From the NCBI GenBank assembly GCA_013001595.1, contig JABDMH010000063.1:50555-114554 (forward strand): a stretch of 64,000 nucleotides of DNA. Reading direction: 5' to 3'. This document shows, piece after piece, positions 54,388 to 64,000 of this stretch (position 1 is its first letter; each line of letters starts with the position of its first letter). A model generated the notes under the pieces. The model did not search any database. It worked only from the letters and a program-made list of their open reading frames with translations, and was not told the origin of the DNA. The position numbers and the translations under genes are program-made. This stretch comes from Saprospiraceae bacterium (GTDB taxonomy: Bacteria > Bacteroidota > Bacteroidia > Chitinophagales > Saprospiraceae).

Positions 54388-56049
54388 ATGAAGATACTTA
54401 CAGATCAAATCTTGACGTGCGTTAAATTCTCCGTGCTCCTTTATGCGTCATTTGTCTTAATGATAATGGAGATATCTGCACAAACAGGTTTCAATTATCA
54501 AGCGGTACTACGCAATTCGGAGGGAGAGGTCCTCTCAAGTCAACCCGTGAGACTACAATTGAGCATACGTGAAGGATCTGCAAATGGAGTGGCGGTCTAT
54601 GAGGAAGTTCATGAATTGCCGACTAATCCATACGGTACGGTTTCACTGATCGTCGGCCAAGGTTTCGATCAATCAGGACATATGGATTCTCTCAGGTTTG
54701 ATGACAATAGCTACTTCTTTCATGTGGAATTGGATGAGGATATGACCGGCCAGTTTGTAGATTTTGGTACAGATATGATCCGGCCAGTTCCCCTTGCCAT
54801 GTTTGCGATGAATGGTCCAGCGGGTGCCGTTGGACCTCCAGGAGAGAAGGGTGAACCAGGAACCCCTGGTGAGCAGGGTGAACCGGGACCAATAGGCGAG
54901 AAAGGTGATCCTGGACCTCCGGGCCCAAAAGGAGATGGCGGAGAGGTAGGTCCTCCTGGTCCAAAGGGAGAGAAGGGAGATCCTGGAACTTCCGGAGATA
55001 CTTATTGGACTATTGCTCCAGATATGTATGCAGATAGCAGTCTATTCTATCCGGGATCGGTAAAAATTGGTGCCGGTGCGGGTCTTCGCATAGATACCAA
55101 CACTGTTGATGGACAAGGTTTCAGCATGCAACTGCGCAACGAAGCAACGAATCGCAGGTCTGAGCTTTCAGAAGGCCAACTATCTCTAGGACCGGCAATC
55201 TTTCCACTAATTCTCTATGCTTGGGACAGCTACCATGGTTCGACCCTCACCAAAGATCAGTTGCGGATTGGCGGAGAAAATACCAGCCTTAACATACAAC
55301 TTGGAGCCCACCCATTCTCTGGTGGCGGCAATTATGGTCATGTAGGTATTAGTGATGATGAAGGCATCGAAAAAGGTCACCTCACCGTATCTGACCTAGG
55401 TAAGGGGAAACATGGCTTATTGGAATTATGGGGCTCCAATGGATTACCCAATGTAACATTGGCATCTCGCTTAGGACTCCCCGATTTCGGCCGAATGGTG
55501 GTGCATGATTCGGATGGACAGAATTCAGCAGAGATGACCGTAAGTAATGCAAAAGATGGACTCTTATTGACTTTATCTGGAGGAGCAAGAAGAACAGAAT
55601 TTAGCTCCAATGCACTGGGAGGATATATGAAGTTCTATGGCACGCAGGGTGCCATTTCTACATTTGAATTTGATGCAGCTGGAAATTTTGCGCAGACCTT
55701 CCCTTCAGATGTCCGCTTGAAAGAGAATATAAGAACGATGTCCTCCATCCTACCCCTGGTCCTGAAAATAAAACCATCGCATTTCAATTATTTAAGCTCG
55801 GGGACTGAAAATCCAACTTTTGGTGTGATAGCACAAGAACTACAAGACGTATTCCCGCACCTGGTCCGTCGAATACATGACAGTGATTACCTAGGGGTCG
55901 ATTATACGAAATTTGGCATCCTCGCCATCCAAGCTGTCAAAGAGCAACAGGAGATTATAGAAGAACTGAAAAAAGAGCAACAGAATATGAAAGAAACCAT
56001 CCTAAGATTGGAAACAGCCCTACAGGAAGTACTTGAGCAAAACCAATAG
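54388..56049 (+). CDS. collagen-like protein with S74 intramolecular chaperone domain
   Basis: 553 residues. Signal peptide ([18 protein letters not shown]), an N-terminal beta domain (33-140), 20 uninterrupted Gly-X-Y triplets at 143-202 ([15 protein letters not shown] type), a beta-rich region (about 205-435), and a C-terminal S74 domain at 440-553 with SDVRLKENI and a terminal coiled coil ([12 protein letters not shown]). S74 domains drive trimer folding and then cut themselves off, usually before the serine of the SDxRLK motif (S440). The arrangement is that of a trimeric surface fibre, as in phage tail spikes. Confidence 0.9.
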   Translation: MKILTDQILTCVKFSVLLYASFVLMIMEISAQTGFNYQAVLRNSEGEVLSSQPVRLQLSIREGSANGVAVYEEVHELPTNPYGTVSLIVGQGFDQSGHMDSLRFDDNSYFFHVELDEDMTGQFVDFGTDMIRPVPLAMFAMNGPAGAVGPPGEKGEPGTPGEQGEPGPIGEKGDPGPPGPKGDGGEVGPPGPKGEKGDPGTSGDTYWTIAPDMYADSSLFYPGSVKIGAGAGLRIDTNTVDGQGFSMQLRNEATNRRSELSEGQLSLGPAIFPLILYAWDSYHGSTLTKDQLRIGGENTSLNIQLGAHPFSGGGNYGHVGISDDEGIEKGHLTVSDLGKGKHGLLELWGSNGLPNVTLASRLGLPDFGRMVVHDSDGQNSAEMTVSNAKDGLLLTLSGGARRTEFSSNALGGYMKFYGTQGAISTFEFDAAGNFAQTFPSDVRLKENIRTMSSILPLVLKIKPSHFNYLSSGTENPTFGVIAQELQDVFPHLVRRIHDSDYLGVDYTKFGILAIQAVKEQQEIIEELKKEQQNMKETILRLETALQEVLEQNQ

Positions 56050-56055
56050 CATTTG

Positions 56056-56095
56056 CATACTGGGTCGGAGGTAGATTTCTGTGGATCCGAGTATG
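56056..56095 (+). terminator. possible terminator after collagen-like gene
   Basis: CATACT(G)GG and CC(G)AGTATG arms enclose a loop of about 20 nt shortly after the stop codon, followed by GGCTTTGTTAA. Stem is imperfect. Confidence 0.35.
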
Positions 56096-56219
56096 GGCTT
56101 TGTTAACATATTTGGAAAGTGGATTCCGAAAATATCTTGACTAATAGGTGGATATGTCAATCAATTCTCCAAAACATCTGCAGTAAAGTTGGCTCGCTAA
56201 AAAACCAGGTGGGCTAGTA

Positions 56220-56855
56220 TTATTTTCGATTCCATTGAAGAATAACTTCTGTAATTAGCAGTGGGATTGTCCACGAAACCCAAATCTCGGTTGGGCCTCT
56301 TTCAATAAATGTTCCCAACTCCCTTAATGCCGGTAATTCGTTTAGCCAACGAAAGGTGACGAACGCAAAAGTCACCACGTAACTTCTGATCATCCATTCT
56401 TTGTGCTGGACAATTCGTCTTCGCACTATGGAGGCATAAGCCATAGCAGCCGTCACCATCCATGCAAAGGCCAAACCTTGCAGGGATAGTGCCCATGTCC
56501 AGTGAATTTCCAATGCACTTGTCCATGCCAAATACGTGGAAGAAATGGTCCCAACTAAGATGGCTATGAGGTAAATTCTCCCCAGCAATCGATGTGTCTT
56601 CAGATACCTGCTTCTGAGTCCTTTCCAAAACTGAAAAGGCCCAATTATCAGCGCTAAGAGTCCACCGGATACATGTCCTATAAGTGACCACTTAAATTCC
56701 CAAAACCTGCCAAAAACCTCTTCAGAAAATCCGTAATAAGGTAGTGCATCTTTAACAACAAACCTTCCAGCAAAAACAATCAGGAATATCCATATGAACA
56801 GGATTAGATACGATCTTGGGTTGGACTGTAAAAGTACATTCGGTTTTTTCATCAC
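56220..56855 (-). CDS. DUF2306 membrane protein
   Basis: 211 residues with six to seven membrane spans. The pattern of family DUF2306 is clear: IGHVSGGLLALIIGPFQFW, LKTHRLLGRIYLIAI, and a later AYASIVRRRIVQHKEWMIRS. The conserved histidines (HVSG, HRLLGR, QHKEW) resemble heme-binding positions of cytochrome b561-like proteins, an inference. Start ATG at 56855. No operon partners. Confidence 0.85.
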   Translation of the reverse strand: MMKKPNVLLQSNPRSYLILFIWIFLIVFAGRFVVKDALPYYGFSEEVFGRFWEFKWSLIGHVSGGLLALIIGPFQFWKGLRSRYLKTHRLLGRIYLIAILVGTISSTYLAWTSALEIHWTWALSLQGLAFAWMVTAAMAYASIVRRRIVQHKEWMIRSYVVTFAFVTFRWLNELPALRELGTFIERGPTEIWVSWTIPLLITEVILQWNRK

Positions 56856-57150
56856 CAGTTTTCCTAAAATTTAATTGGTTTTCAGCAGTGACATTCATTC
56901 CTGACCATCCCTCAGTTCATGCTATTACCCAAGCTACTGAATTCATCTCAAAAATCCTGAAAAGCAACGTACCAAAAATTATTAAGAAACAAGGAGACCC
57001 TCACCCCTTGCTGTAAATGGCCATAAAATTCAACGGCCAATGATCTACAAATCCTGGGCATAAAACACCATTCATAAAAATCTAAATATTAATACTTTCA
57101 TCAGCTACAGTAGTCCAACACCATTAATACACTGAACTTAGAAAGTGAAT

Positions 57151-58593
57151 CTAATTAATATTCACAATTAGTCTCCTATACCTGGTCATTGCTGGAACGC
57201 CATCATCAGTAACCTCTAGCACGATATGTGCCGTCCTTCCGTCAGCACTTTCAGGAGCAATAAAAAAAGTGTTTTTGGCATGTTCGTCATCAAAAGACAA
57301 TACCCCCCCTAAATCGCCTGCTTCCTGATATTGGGTCCAACGAAAATGTAGTGCGTCACCATCAGGATCAGTCGTTCCTTCAGCATTTAGCAAGACCCGC
57401 TCACCACCTTTTACCTTACGGTATTTAACTGCCAGACCTACATCGCCATTCAGGTGCACTTGAGGAGGGTGGTTGGCATGGTCATAATCCATCATACACC
57501 AATCCATTCTGGCCGCAAAATCCAGATTTGCTGACCTATTCCATCGAGCCACCGTCCAATAGGCTTGACTTAAGTCATTGACCTTAGTCGGGTGATTATC
57601 GGTGGCATCAACAAAAATGGTCGCACTACCTGCAAAAGGTTTGAACCGACCTCCCCAACCGCCATACTCGGGTTTATGAATATCCGAAAGCCCGGTGGGA
57701 ATCAGATAAAGAAAAGAAGGGCTATCCCCTTCCTTGACCCCATCTATGTTTTCTATTTGTGGGTATTGTGCTCCCAATATGCCATGATCAGTTTTGATGT
57801 GGGTATCTACCCATGCTTTATTTTTGAAGGCTGGATTGCCTTCTTGATACATGCCCCGAAAAAGGTGAAGACCTTGAATCCTAAATAATTGAGGGACATG
57901 CTCCCACAACCAGGTAGCTCCCGTATCCTGCCAGTGAATCTGGTATAAACGAATCTTTTTAACGAATGCTTCGTAAGCAGCAGGACTCCTGGTATGCTGC
58001 ACCTTCCACAGTGCTTGTGCCAGGTCGATCGCACCTCCCCAAACTATTATCCACGTTGGCGATGAGGATTCATCAATCACATTAATAATATGCTTTGATC
58101 CCTCCGTATCCTTACCTACTCCAATATGGTTAGCAGCTGGTTCACAACGCCGAGAGTCCTTCCCAAATGGTGTTTCAAAGCCCTTACCTGGTCCTACATA
58201 TTTTCGGATCATGGATGCTCCTGCCTTCACCTTGGCTTTTAATGAATCTGCTGATGGATAGCTCGAATCATGCAGCAAGAGATTGGGTTGAACTTGAGCA
58301 TACATATTTAGCATGTCTATGATCCACTCAGGATGCACCTCACCGGTACCATATGCCAAACTGGTCGCTACGATGCCCCTCACATCGAATTCATTGGTAT
58401 ACAATAAGAACCGTACCAGGGACTGCTTATCGTCCGGATCTTTAAAAAAATCGGTGAGGACAATTACTCGTGGTTTTTCAACGGTCACCTTGCTTTCCTG
58501 ACAAAGACAAAAGGTGGCCGCCAGGAAAAGCACCCATACGCATAACATGCATCGAAGTGATAATAATATGTTCATCCAAGTATAGATCCTCAA
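57151..58593 (-). CDS. DUF1593 (nucleoside hydrolase-like) secreted protein
   Basis: 480 residues. Signal peptide (CVWVLFLAATFCLC), then a nucleoside hydrolase-like domain (about 40-345): RVIVLTDFFKDPDDKQSLVR with the aspartate cluster that binds calcium in nucleoside hydrolases, DVRGIVATSLAYGTGEVHP and TWIIVWGGAIDLAQAL. The C-terminal about 120 residues form an Ig-like domain (LLNAEGTTDPDGDALHFRW). Members occur in plant-cell-wall or glycan loci and may hydrolyse nucleoside- or glycoside-like bonds; some are called cellulose-binding. Confidence 0.85.
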   Translation of the reverse strand: MRIYTWMNILLSLRCMLCVWVLFLAATFCLCQESKVTVEKPRVIVLTDFFKDPDDKQSLVRFLLYTNEFDVRGIVATSLAYGTGEVHPEWIIDMLNMYAQVQPNLLLHDSSYPSADSLKAKVKAGASMIRKYVGPGKGFETPFGKDSRRCEPAANHIGVGKDTEGSKHIINVIDESSSPTWIIVWGGAIDLAQALWKVQHTRSPAAYEAFVKKIRLYQIHWQDTGATWLWEHVPQLFRIQGLHLFRGMYQEGNPAFKNKAWVDTHIKTDHGILGAQYPQIENIDGVKEGDSPSFLYLIPTGLSDIHKPEYGGWGGRFKPFAGSATIFVDATDNHPTKVNDLSQAYWTVARWNRSANLDFAARMDWCMMDYDHANHPPQVHLNGDVGLAVKYRKVKGGERVLLNAEGTTDPDGDALHFRWTQYQEAGDLGGVLSFDDEHAKNTFFIAPESADGRTAHIVLEVTDDGVPAMTRYRRLIVNIN

Positions 58594-58768
58594 CTGTTGT
58601 TGTTCAGATCGAAGATAATTAATTGCTTTAGCTGAGATTTAGGTAGTCCACTATATTTACCGATAAATACTCGTTTGGAAATTCAGTCGATCCAAGTATT
58701 TTTCCATCTCTCTGACGGCATATACATGCATTATGCACATTCCTCCCAAATACCCAAACCATCAACTC

Positions 58769-58875
58769 AGGGATCGCTAGATAATAAGTTCCCGATTTAG
58801 ACGATGTAACTTTAAATTTAGACAACCTGTTCAGTGCGGAGCCGAAGAAAGGCATAAAAAATAAGCATAGTGGGG
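58769..58875 (+). repeat. dispersed repeat, left module, second copy
   Basis: AGGGATCGCTAGATAATAAG...TTTAGACGATGTAACTTTAA...GGCATAAAAAATAAGCATAG, matching 52925-53010 except for 22 bp (about 58829-58850) missing from that copy. Confidence 0.75.
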
Positions 58876-59588
58876 TTAGGGGCTGTTGAAATACTAACTC
58901 TGATTCGTTCGCTGCTTCTAATATTATCCAATTGAATCATGGTCTTATTAGGCGCCTCGATAGCAATTTGACTAAGAACGAATTACACAGAATCCAGATT
59001 CGTTAGGTTGACTGATTGATTGAATTGAATCATTGTTTTGCGATCTTGGATGTCGAATCCAAAGTGGCCCAGAGAGAAAGTTTGCAGCATGATTACCTTG
59101 CTCCAGGAACAGAAAAGTTGAAACGACCTAAATTGTTTCTGAAACTAAAACATAGCCTTATTTACTTGTGGATACGAGAAAGGTGAGGTGTACTCCTAGC
59201 CAAGTGAATTTTCACCGAAGATCGTTCATCCCGAAAGGAACAAGTAAATACAGCGGTCATGCAAGCTTTCCATTCCTTCTACCAATCAATACTCCTACCT
59301 ATTTCTACAATTGGAATTCAAGCTCAGCGTCGCCACCTTGGATCCGACTAGACCTTTGCTTCTTTGCGGCAATGGCAAAGAAGGCCCCCCATGCAGGACG
59401 AAGCATACATGGCAAGCGCGGCCTGCTATACAGTGGTACAATTTCATCGGCCAGCGGTCTGCCGTGAAGTGGAACTACTTCATGGAACAAATCATTTGCT
59501 CCACAAATGGCATTCTGCGCAAATCCAAATGATTGTCATCAAGCGGTCCATTTTAATAATAGGATTTAATACTATTTCACGACCCAAG

Positions 59589-59652
59589 TAATAATGCAGC
59601 ATAAATTCAAAAGAACCAGTATAAATGGGGAAGTTATTTTTTATCGGTCCTT
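59589..59652 (+). repeat. dispersed repeat, right module, third copy
   Basis: TGCAGCATAAATTCAAAAGA...GGGGAAGTTATTTTTTATCG then GTCC, matching 53019-53087. It ends a few bases from the stop codon of the peroxidase gene. Confidence 0.75.
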
Positions 59653-59659
59653 AAGAAAA

Positions 59660-60847
59660 TTACTGGGCAATATTACCGCCAACTGACAAACCACTAGGTA
59701 CAGACTCCGGAATCGAACGATCAAAGTCTTCGTCGTTTAGGCAATGCAAAAAATTAACAATTTGATCCATATTGCCAACATCCACATCAAGCTCCTTGAC
59801 TAAAGGGTCTAGGTCTTCAGCACTGACTTCCGCATGCCGTGATTTTCCATTACTGATGTCTTCATAAAACTCCAATACCTTCTTGAGTGAGGAGATGGAT
59901 CCATTATGCATGTAGGGGAAGGTGAAGCGTAGGTTCCTCAAGGTGGGTGTGCGAAAGGCAAAACGATCTTCAAACCCTCGATCTGTTTCTGACAGCTTAG
60001 TACTGGGTGCCGTGCCGAGTACATGTACTTTAAAATCAGAAAACATAGGTCCATTGTGGCAATTCCCACAACCCGCCTTTTTGAAAGCTTCGAAGCCTTC
60101 AATTTCAGACAGGGAGAGTGCACTCTTATCGCCGCGCATATATTTATCAAAGCGAGATTGGTTGGTCACTAAAGTACGCTCAAAGGCAGCCAGGGCTTTG
60201 GCCAGGTTTTCTTCAGAAATGGCTTCCGTTCCCCTAAAAGCAGCTTGAAAGAGTTTTTGATAGGTATCATTCGCTCTTAAGCGATCTATCACCACACCGA
60301 GAATTTCATCCTCCTCATATTTACGTCCCCGCATCTCCTCCAAAGCTTTAATTGGTTCTAGTGCTTGACCTTCCAAGCTATTTTTTCTCAGGTCCCAAAA
60401 CATTGGTGCCACATCGGGTTCATAGTCTTGATAAATGTCTATGCCATTGTAAGCCGTGTTTAAGACGGTGGGTGAATTGCGCTTGGTGAATGGAATATCA
60501 TTGGGTTGTAGGAAACTCCGAGATGCTCCAAAACCATGTCCGTTCACCCCAATTGAGATCTCTAAACTTTCTGCATATCCGCTGGTGGGATGATGGCAGG
60601 TTGCACAGGCTACGTCTTCATTTCCAGATAGGATTGGATCGAAAAAAAGCAACCTGCCTAGCTCTACCTTTGCCGGTGATGTTGGATTATGGGCAGGTGC
60701 CTTAACCTGCTCAGGTAGGGCATCAAAACGCACACGCACCTGCTGTGGACGAGCATCAGCCCCATCAGGAGCAGACGAATCACTTCTCTTGCATTGGACA
60801 AGGAAAAGTAGCATCACAGCCAATGTCGCAACAATGCTAATTCTCAT
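59660..60847 (-). CDS. di-heme cytochrome c peroxidase (MauG/CcpA-like) lipoprotein
   Basis: 395 residues. Lipobox LVQC (C19). Two c-type hemes: CATCHH (C81-H85) and CGNCHN (C260-H264), with the intervening LGRLLFFDPILSG and TKRNSPTVLNTAY and a late PYMHNGSISSLKKVLEFYED typical of the family. It reduces hydrogen peroxide or oxidises a protein or small-molecule partner in the periplasm. The large cytochrome-containing dehydrogenase at 61063 is divergent from it and may share an electron pathway. Confidence 0.92.
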   Translation of the reverse strand: MRISIVATLAVMLLFLVQCKRSDSSAPDGADARPQQVRVRFDALPEQVKAPAHNPTSPAKVELGRLLFFDPILSGNEDVACATCHHPTSGYAESLEISIGVNGHGFGASRSFLQPNDIPFTKRNSPTVLNTAYNGIDIYQDYEPDVAPMFWDLRKNSLEGQALEPIKALEEMRGRKYEEDEILGVVIDRLRANDTYQKLFQAAFRGTEAISEENLAKALAAFERTLVTNQSRFDKYMRGDKSALSLSEIEGFEAFKKAGCGNCHNGPMFSDFKVHVLGTAPSTKLSETDRGFEDRFAFRTPTLRNLRFTFPYMHNGSISSLKKVLEFYEDISNGKSRHAEVSAEDLDPLVKELDVDVGNMDQIVNFLHCLNDEDFDRSIPESVPSGLSVGGNIAQ

Positions 60848-61062
60848 AGTGATTCAAGATCTTCAATTAAAAAGGCTAGCCCACAAAAGTACGCCATAAG
60901 TAATACTAAATTTCTATAAAATGGTTGTAACGAACAGGTGCTGAGAAGAAATCGTGTATGATCTTGATCATATAAATGGAAGGATCCTGCTCATAATCGG
61001 CCTGCTAAGTGACCAAGTATGTACCATACCACTTGCAAACATTTCAATCGTATATTGTTCGA

Positions 61063-63615
61063 ATGATTCAGCGTCCAATTATGCAATGCCCTTTGGTCTG
61101 TCTAGTCGTAGGCTTAACCATGGTAGCTTTAGGTTGTAGGAATGCAGAAACAACTCGCGGTGAGCGGTATTTCAACCTTCAATCCATGGATGCGGATTTG
61201 CGGATCTCGCTAATAGAAAGCACCCCAAATTTGGTTACGCCGATAGGCATTGCTACTGATCAGCAGGATCAGGTATATATACTGGAATCTCACACCCACA
61301 GTCCCACCAGTGATTATGACGGGCCAACATATGACCGGATAAAAATCGGCAAAGATGTGGATGGAGATGCGGTACCTGACGAATGGCATATGTATGCAGA
61401 CAGCATTGAAGACGGAATGAATCTTACTATTGACGATCAAGGCACCCTCTTTTTAGCAACTAAAGACCAAGTATTCGCTTTCACCGATGAAGATGGCAAC
61501 GGTATCTCGGACCAAAGAAAACTGCTCCTAGAGATGATCACTCCTACGCCGGTGTACGACCATGCCGGCATCCTAGGAGTCACTTCAACCGCTGATGGTT
61601 GGATATATGTAACCAGGGGAAATACCGGAGGGAAAAGGTGGCGCATCAAAGGTGCGGATGGCAGCTTTATAGACGGTTTCGGAGATGGTGGAAATGTGAT
61701 CAGGTGTACCAAAGAAGGAGGTGCTGTCGAAGAAATAGCTACCGGATTTTGGAATCCATTTGCCATAGACATTTCATCCTCCGGAAGACTTTTAGTGACC
61801 GATAATGATCCCGATAGCCGCGGTCCAAACCGACTGGTGGAGATCGTTATGGGTGGTGACTATGGGTATCAGTCTCTTTATGGAGGAAGTGGCATCCATC
61901 CATTCTTAGCATGGAATGGTGAACTTCCTGGTACACTACCATATGCGGCTCCCTTGGGAGAAGCCCCCTGTGACATCATAGATGCCTCATACACCAACTT
62001 TCCTGATCGTTATCGCGGTCATGTGCTGGCAGCTGTTTGGGAAGAGAATGCAATTGTGCACATTCCGCTAAAGCAAAGAGGTAGCTCCATCAAGGGCATA
62101 CCAAAGAAGCTCATCCAGGGGGATAGCCTTTTTCATCCTGTTGCTATGGCCACCAACAGCAAGGGAGATGTATTTCTGACCGATTGGGTCATCAGACAGT
62201 ACCCAAACCATGGAGAAGGCAGGCTATGGATGATTTCAGGACAAAGTAGCCATCCCATGATGGTGCACACTGAAGCAAAATCCGCTGGTCACGCACTAGA
62301 GTTGCCTTCCACTACGGATGAGATCAAAGAACACCTTCTATCCGCAGATCCTTTTCTGCGTGCCAAGGCCCGTAACACTCATAACCAGAAACTCATTCTT
62401 CAACTGGTTGAAAGTGATCAACCACAACTGAGGACACAAGGCCTGCTCATGGCCAGGGATGCTGCCGTTGACATAAATAAGGATGCCATTTTTGAGTTGC
62501 TGAGTAGCCCCGAAGAAGAGGTTCAGGTTGCCACCATGCTATATTTGTCTAAACTAGGAATGCCTTCGGACAAAGCAGTATTAGAAAAAGCCTTTGCAAT
62601 AGGGAGTTTATCAGCTAAGGCCTTCGATGCTTACCTGGCCACGATTCGTCATTTGAATCCTTCTTTCATTGAGGCTAGATCTAAAGCCAAAGATCGCCGA
62701 GATAAAGCGCTTGAAAGGAAGCTTCCAGCTGGCTTCATTCAAAACATTGTCACGAATCCCGCCGTCGATCCATCCATTAGAGCCAGTGCTTTAAGGGCTT
62801 GGCCCAAACGATCGGACAATTATGAAATACTTGCCTCCATCTTAAATGCATCCTCAGCCTCTGATTTATTAGAGGCCACGATTTATTCGCTGCGTGACAG
62901 TGATGATCCTGAAGCAGCTGCGCTCATGTTGTCATTTGCAATGAACCCCGAAAAGGATGTGGATCTTCGTGCTTTGACGATTGTGGCATTGCTTTCGAAA
63001 CAAGAAAAGTATTGTTCAGACATGATCAGACTTTTGGAAGAGGACTTGCATATATTATCAGTGGCAACACTTAGGTACCTCAAGCGATGCAACCCTGATG
63101 GACCGATAAAGGAGCAGGTAAATAACATGCTTGATAAGGTTTCAGTCGACCTGGCTCATATATGGCACCATCCAAATGAACCGAAAAACGGGGAACCTAG
63201 CCAAGGTGATCCTGCAGTGGGTAAAATCGTTTTTCATTTACCCCAAGCACAATGTCGAACCTGCCATAAAGTAGATGGATGGGGCGGAGTGCTTGGTCCT
63301 GACCTGAGTCATATCGGTAGCAGTAAAGGCAAAGAGCTCCTTACAGAATCCATCTTAGAACCGTCCGCACAAATCGCTCCTGAATGGCAGGGGTGGTTTG
63401 TTATAGATCAGGAGGGCAATTACCATGTGGGTCGGCAAATTGATGTGGGGCGAAAAAACGTCGAACTATTGGATATTAGTGGCGATTTCATAACCTATAA
63501 AGAACCTAAAGATTATGGCCTAGCAGAAGCATCCCTGATGCCTCCGGGACTACATCTTGGCATGACGGATTATGAATTTGCCGGACTGTTGGCATATCTA
63601 GCGCAGTTGAAGTAG
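61063..63615 (+). CDS. PVC-type membrane-bound dehydrogenase: propeller, HEAT and cytochrome c
   Basis: 850 residues from ATG 61063 (GTG 61009 rejected), lipoprotein signal ending VALGC. About 50-400: beta-propeller of the sorbosone-dehydrogenase-like kind (TPIGIATDQQDQVYILE, GTLFLATKDQVF, GFWNPFAIDISSSGRLLVTD, DVFLTDW). About 420-710: HEAT-like helical repeats. C-terminal about 720-850: cytochrome c with CRTCHK and a late MPPG methionine. This domain order is typical of Planctomycetes and some Bacteroidota proteins of unknown substrate; sugar or alcohol oxidation is inferred. Confidence 0.87.
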   Translation: MIQRPIMQCPLVCLVVGLTMVALGCRNAETTRGERYFNLQSMDADLRISLIESTPNLVTPIGIATDQQDQVYILESHTHSPTSDYDGPTYDRIKIGKDVDGDAVPDEWHMYADSIEDGMNLTIDDQGTLFLATKDQVFAFTDEDGNGISDQRKLLLEMITPTPVYDHAGILGVTSTADGWIYVTRGNTGGKRWRIKGADGSFIDGFGDGGNVIRCTKEGGAVEEIATGFWNPFAIDISSSGRLLVTDNDPDSRGPNRLVEIVMGGDYGYQSLYGGSGIHPFLAWNGELPGTLPYAAPLGEAPCDIIDASYTNFPDRYRGHVLAAVWEENAIVHIPLKQRGSSIKGIPKKLIQGDSLFHPVAMATNSKGDVFLTDWVIRQYPNHGEGRLWMISGQSSHPMMVHTEAKSAGHALELPSTTDEIKEHLLSADPFLRAKARNTHNQKLILQLVESDQPQLRTQGLLMARDAAVDINKDAIFELLSSPEEEVQVATMLYLSKLGMPSDKAVLEKAFAIGSLSAKAFDAYLATIRHLNPSFIEARSKAKDRRDKALERKLPAGFIQNIVTNPAVDPSIRASALRAWPKRSDNYEILASILNASSASDLLEATIYSLRDSDDPEAAALMLSFAMNPEKDVDLRALTIVALLSKQEKYCSDMIRLLEEDLHILSVATLRYLKRCNPDGPIKEQVNNMLDKVSVDLAHIWHHPNEPKNGEPSQGDPAVGKIVFHLPQAQCRTCHKVDGWGGVLGPDLSHIGSSKGKELLTESILEPSAQIAPEWQGWFVIDQEGNYHVGRQIDVGRKNVELLDISGDFITYKEPKDYGLAEASLMPPGLHLGMTDYEFAGLLAYLAQLK

Positions 63616-64000
63616 GCTAATTTGTCTGGATCAAGATTTTCAGGATTCTAAGATTGTAGGATTTTGGGCAGTGTATTTTGGATTAAGGTTAGATTTTCTT
63701 GACGAATTTGAACCGCCTACTCTCTTAAAACCTGAGTTCGATCAATCTTTAGGGCTCAGATCGCTTGAAAATGCAAGGTTCGACTGAAAATAACGCACAC
63801 ATTGCGGGCTACGGGAAGGTGTTTTTAGGAAGAATATTGCAGAATTCAAGCGAAACAACTGAATCACGCCAATAAATAAGGCCGGTCCTAAAGACAAAAG
63901 TGGAGGCAATAATAATCGGTAGATGGTGACATCAATGCTGCAGCAAACGATCACTTTAAAAAAATGTTATCCTTAACTGACTGTAAAGACAAGGAAAATA
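63616..64000. other. right-edge stretch, nothing recognised
   Basis: About 385 bp after the last gene. Short open frames on both strands lack coding character. No repeat shared with the rest of the window was found. Confidence 0.5.

Larger units (their letters stand above)
58594..59659. other. 1.07-kb gene-free region with repeat modules and relics
   Basis: Holds the left repeat module (58769-58875), the relic matching 5.0 kb (59036-59096), about 430 bp (59160-59588) with short open frames that look like chance, and the right repeat module (59589-59652). The two modules, adjacent at 52925-53087, are about 710 bp apart here. No recognised gene. Confidence 0.6.

Noticed and set aside
59305..59532. 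Repetitive-looking short frames on both strands as genes
   Set aside because: No start context, no family, and overlapping frames of equal quality; probably chance open frames in the interval between repeat modules.
1..64000. CRISPR arrays, tRNA or rRNA genes, intact insertion sequences
   Set aside because: No regularly spaced repeats, cloverleaf-like sequence or transposase frame was seen on either strand by eye; a tRNA or CRISPR scan would be decisive.

Overview
The window looks like a chromosomal segment of a marine or aquatic Bacteroidota bacterium, possibly from the Saprospiria/Cytophagia side, though the lineage is inferred from gene content only. Pointers are type IX secretion (T9SS) C-terminal domains, VCBS/FG-GAP repeat proteins, a 3-coathanger-type C-terminus, Bacteroidota-style -7 promoter boxes (TAnnTTTG), a DUF5117-type metalloprotease and many exported sugar-active enzymes. 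No tRNA, rRNA, CRISPR array, prophage or intact transposase was seen.

Layout. 0-1.6 kb (minus strand): 2-keto-3-deoxy-galactonate kinase (running off the left edge) and KDPG-type aldolase. 1.7-7.3 kb: secreted beta-helix protein, a MarR regulator with a perfect 20-bp palindrome in front of it, a membrane protein, and a T9SS-exported VCBS protein. 7.5-18.7 kb (plus strand): a long probable operon of exported enzymes: double redoxin lipoprotein, ThuA-like protein, gluconate-2-dehydrogenase-subunit-3-like protein, GMC oxidoreductase, FAD oxidoreductase, pyruvyl-transferase-like protein, beta-helix lipoprotein, FG-GAP protein and a TIM-barrel isomerase. 19.4-26.2 kb: a GH88/GH105-like hydrolase running into a mannonate dehydratase fragment, a zinc metalloprotease, and a heavily decayed sulfatase. 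26.7-33.4 kb: membrane protein, SDR, CAP-domain protein, two-FAS1 lipoprotein, Tat-exported enolase-superfamily protein. 33.5-38.1 kb: PafA-like phosphatase, DUF1080 protein, cytochrome c/PQQ-type sugar dehydrogenase.

38.2-50.4 kb is the most unusual part. A block made of DUF3095 protein, exported low-molecular-weight tyrosine-phosphatase/arsenate-reductase-like protein, small secreted repeat protein and NarL-type response regulator occurs twice in tandem, each copy damaged in different genes. Three genes of apparently foreign style (double-domain esterase and two amidohydrolases) and a fragment of the upstream phosphatase gene sit inside the second copy. Only the second copy keeps the full response regulator and its histidine kinase.

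50.5-64 kb: amidohydrolase/MFS pair, a junkyard of repeats with pirin and other gene fragments, a T9SS protein with a collagen-like/S74 protein, DUF2306 and DUF1593 proteins, a di-heme peroxidase, and a large dehydrogenase-like/HEAT/cytochrome c protein.

Together the genes suggest breakdown of uronic-acid-containing, probably sulfated, polysaccharides: exported hydrolases and oxidoreductases feeding a keto-deoxy-sugar route. At least eight proteins carry twin-arginine-like signals. The frequency of gene fragments, frameshifts and short repeats shows an actively rearranging accessory region.
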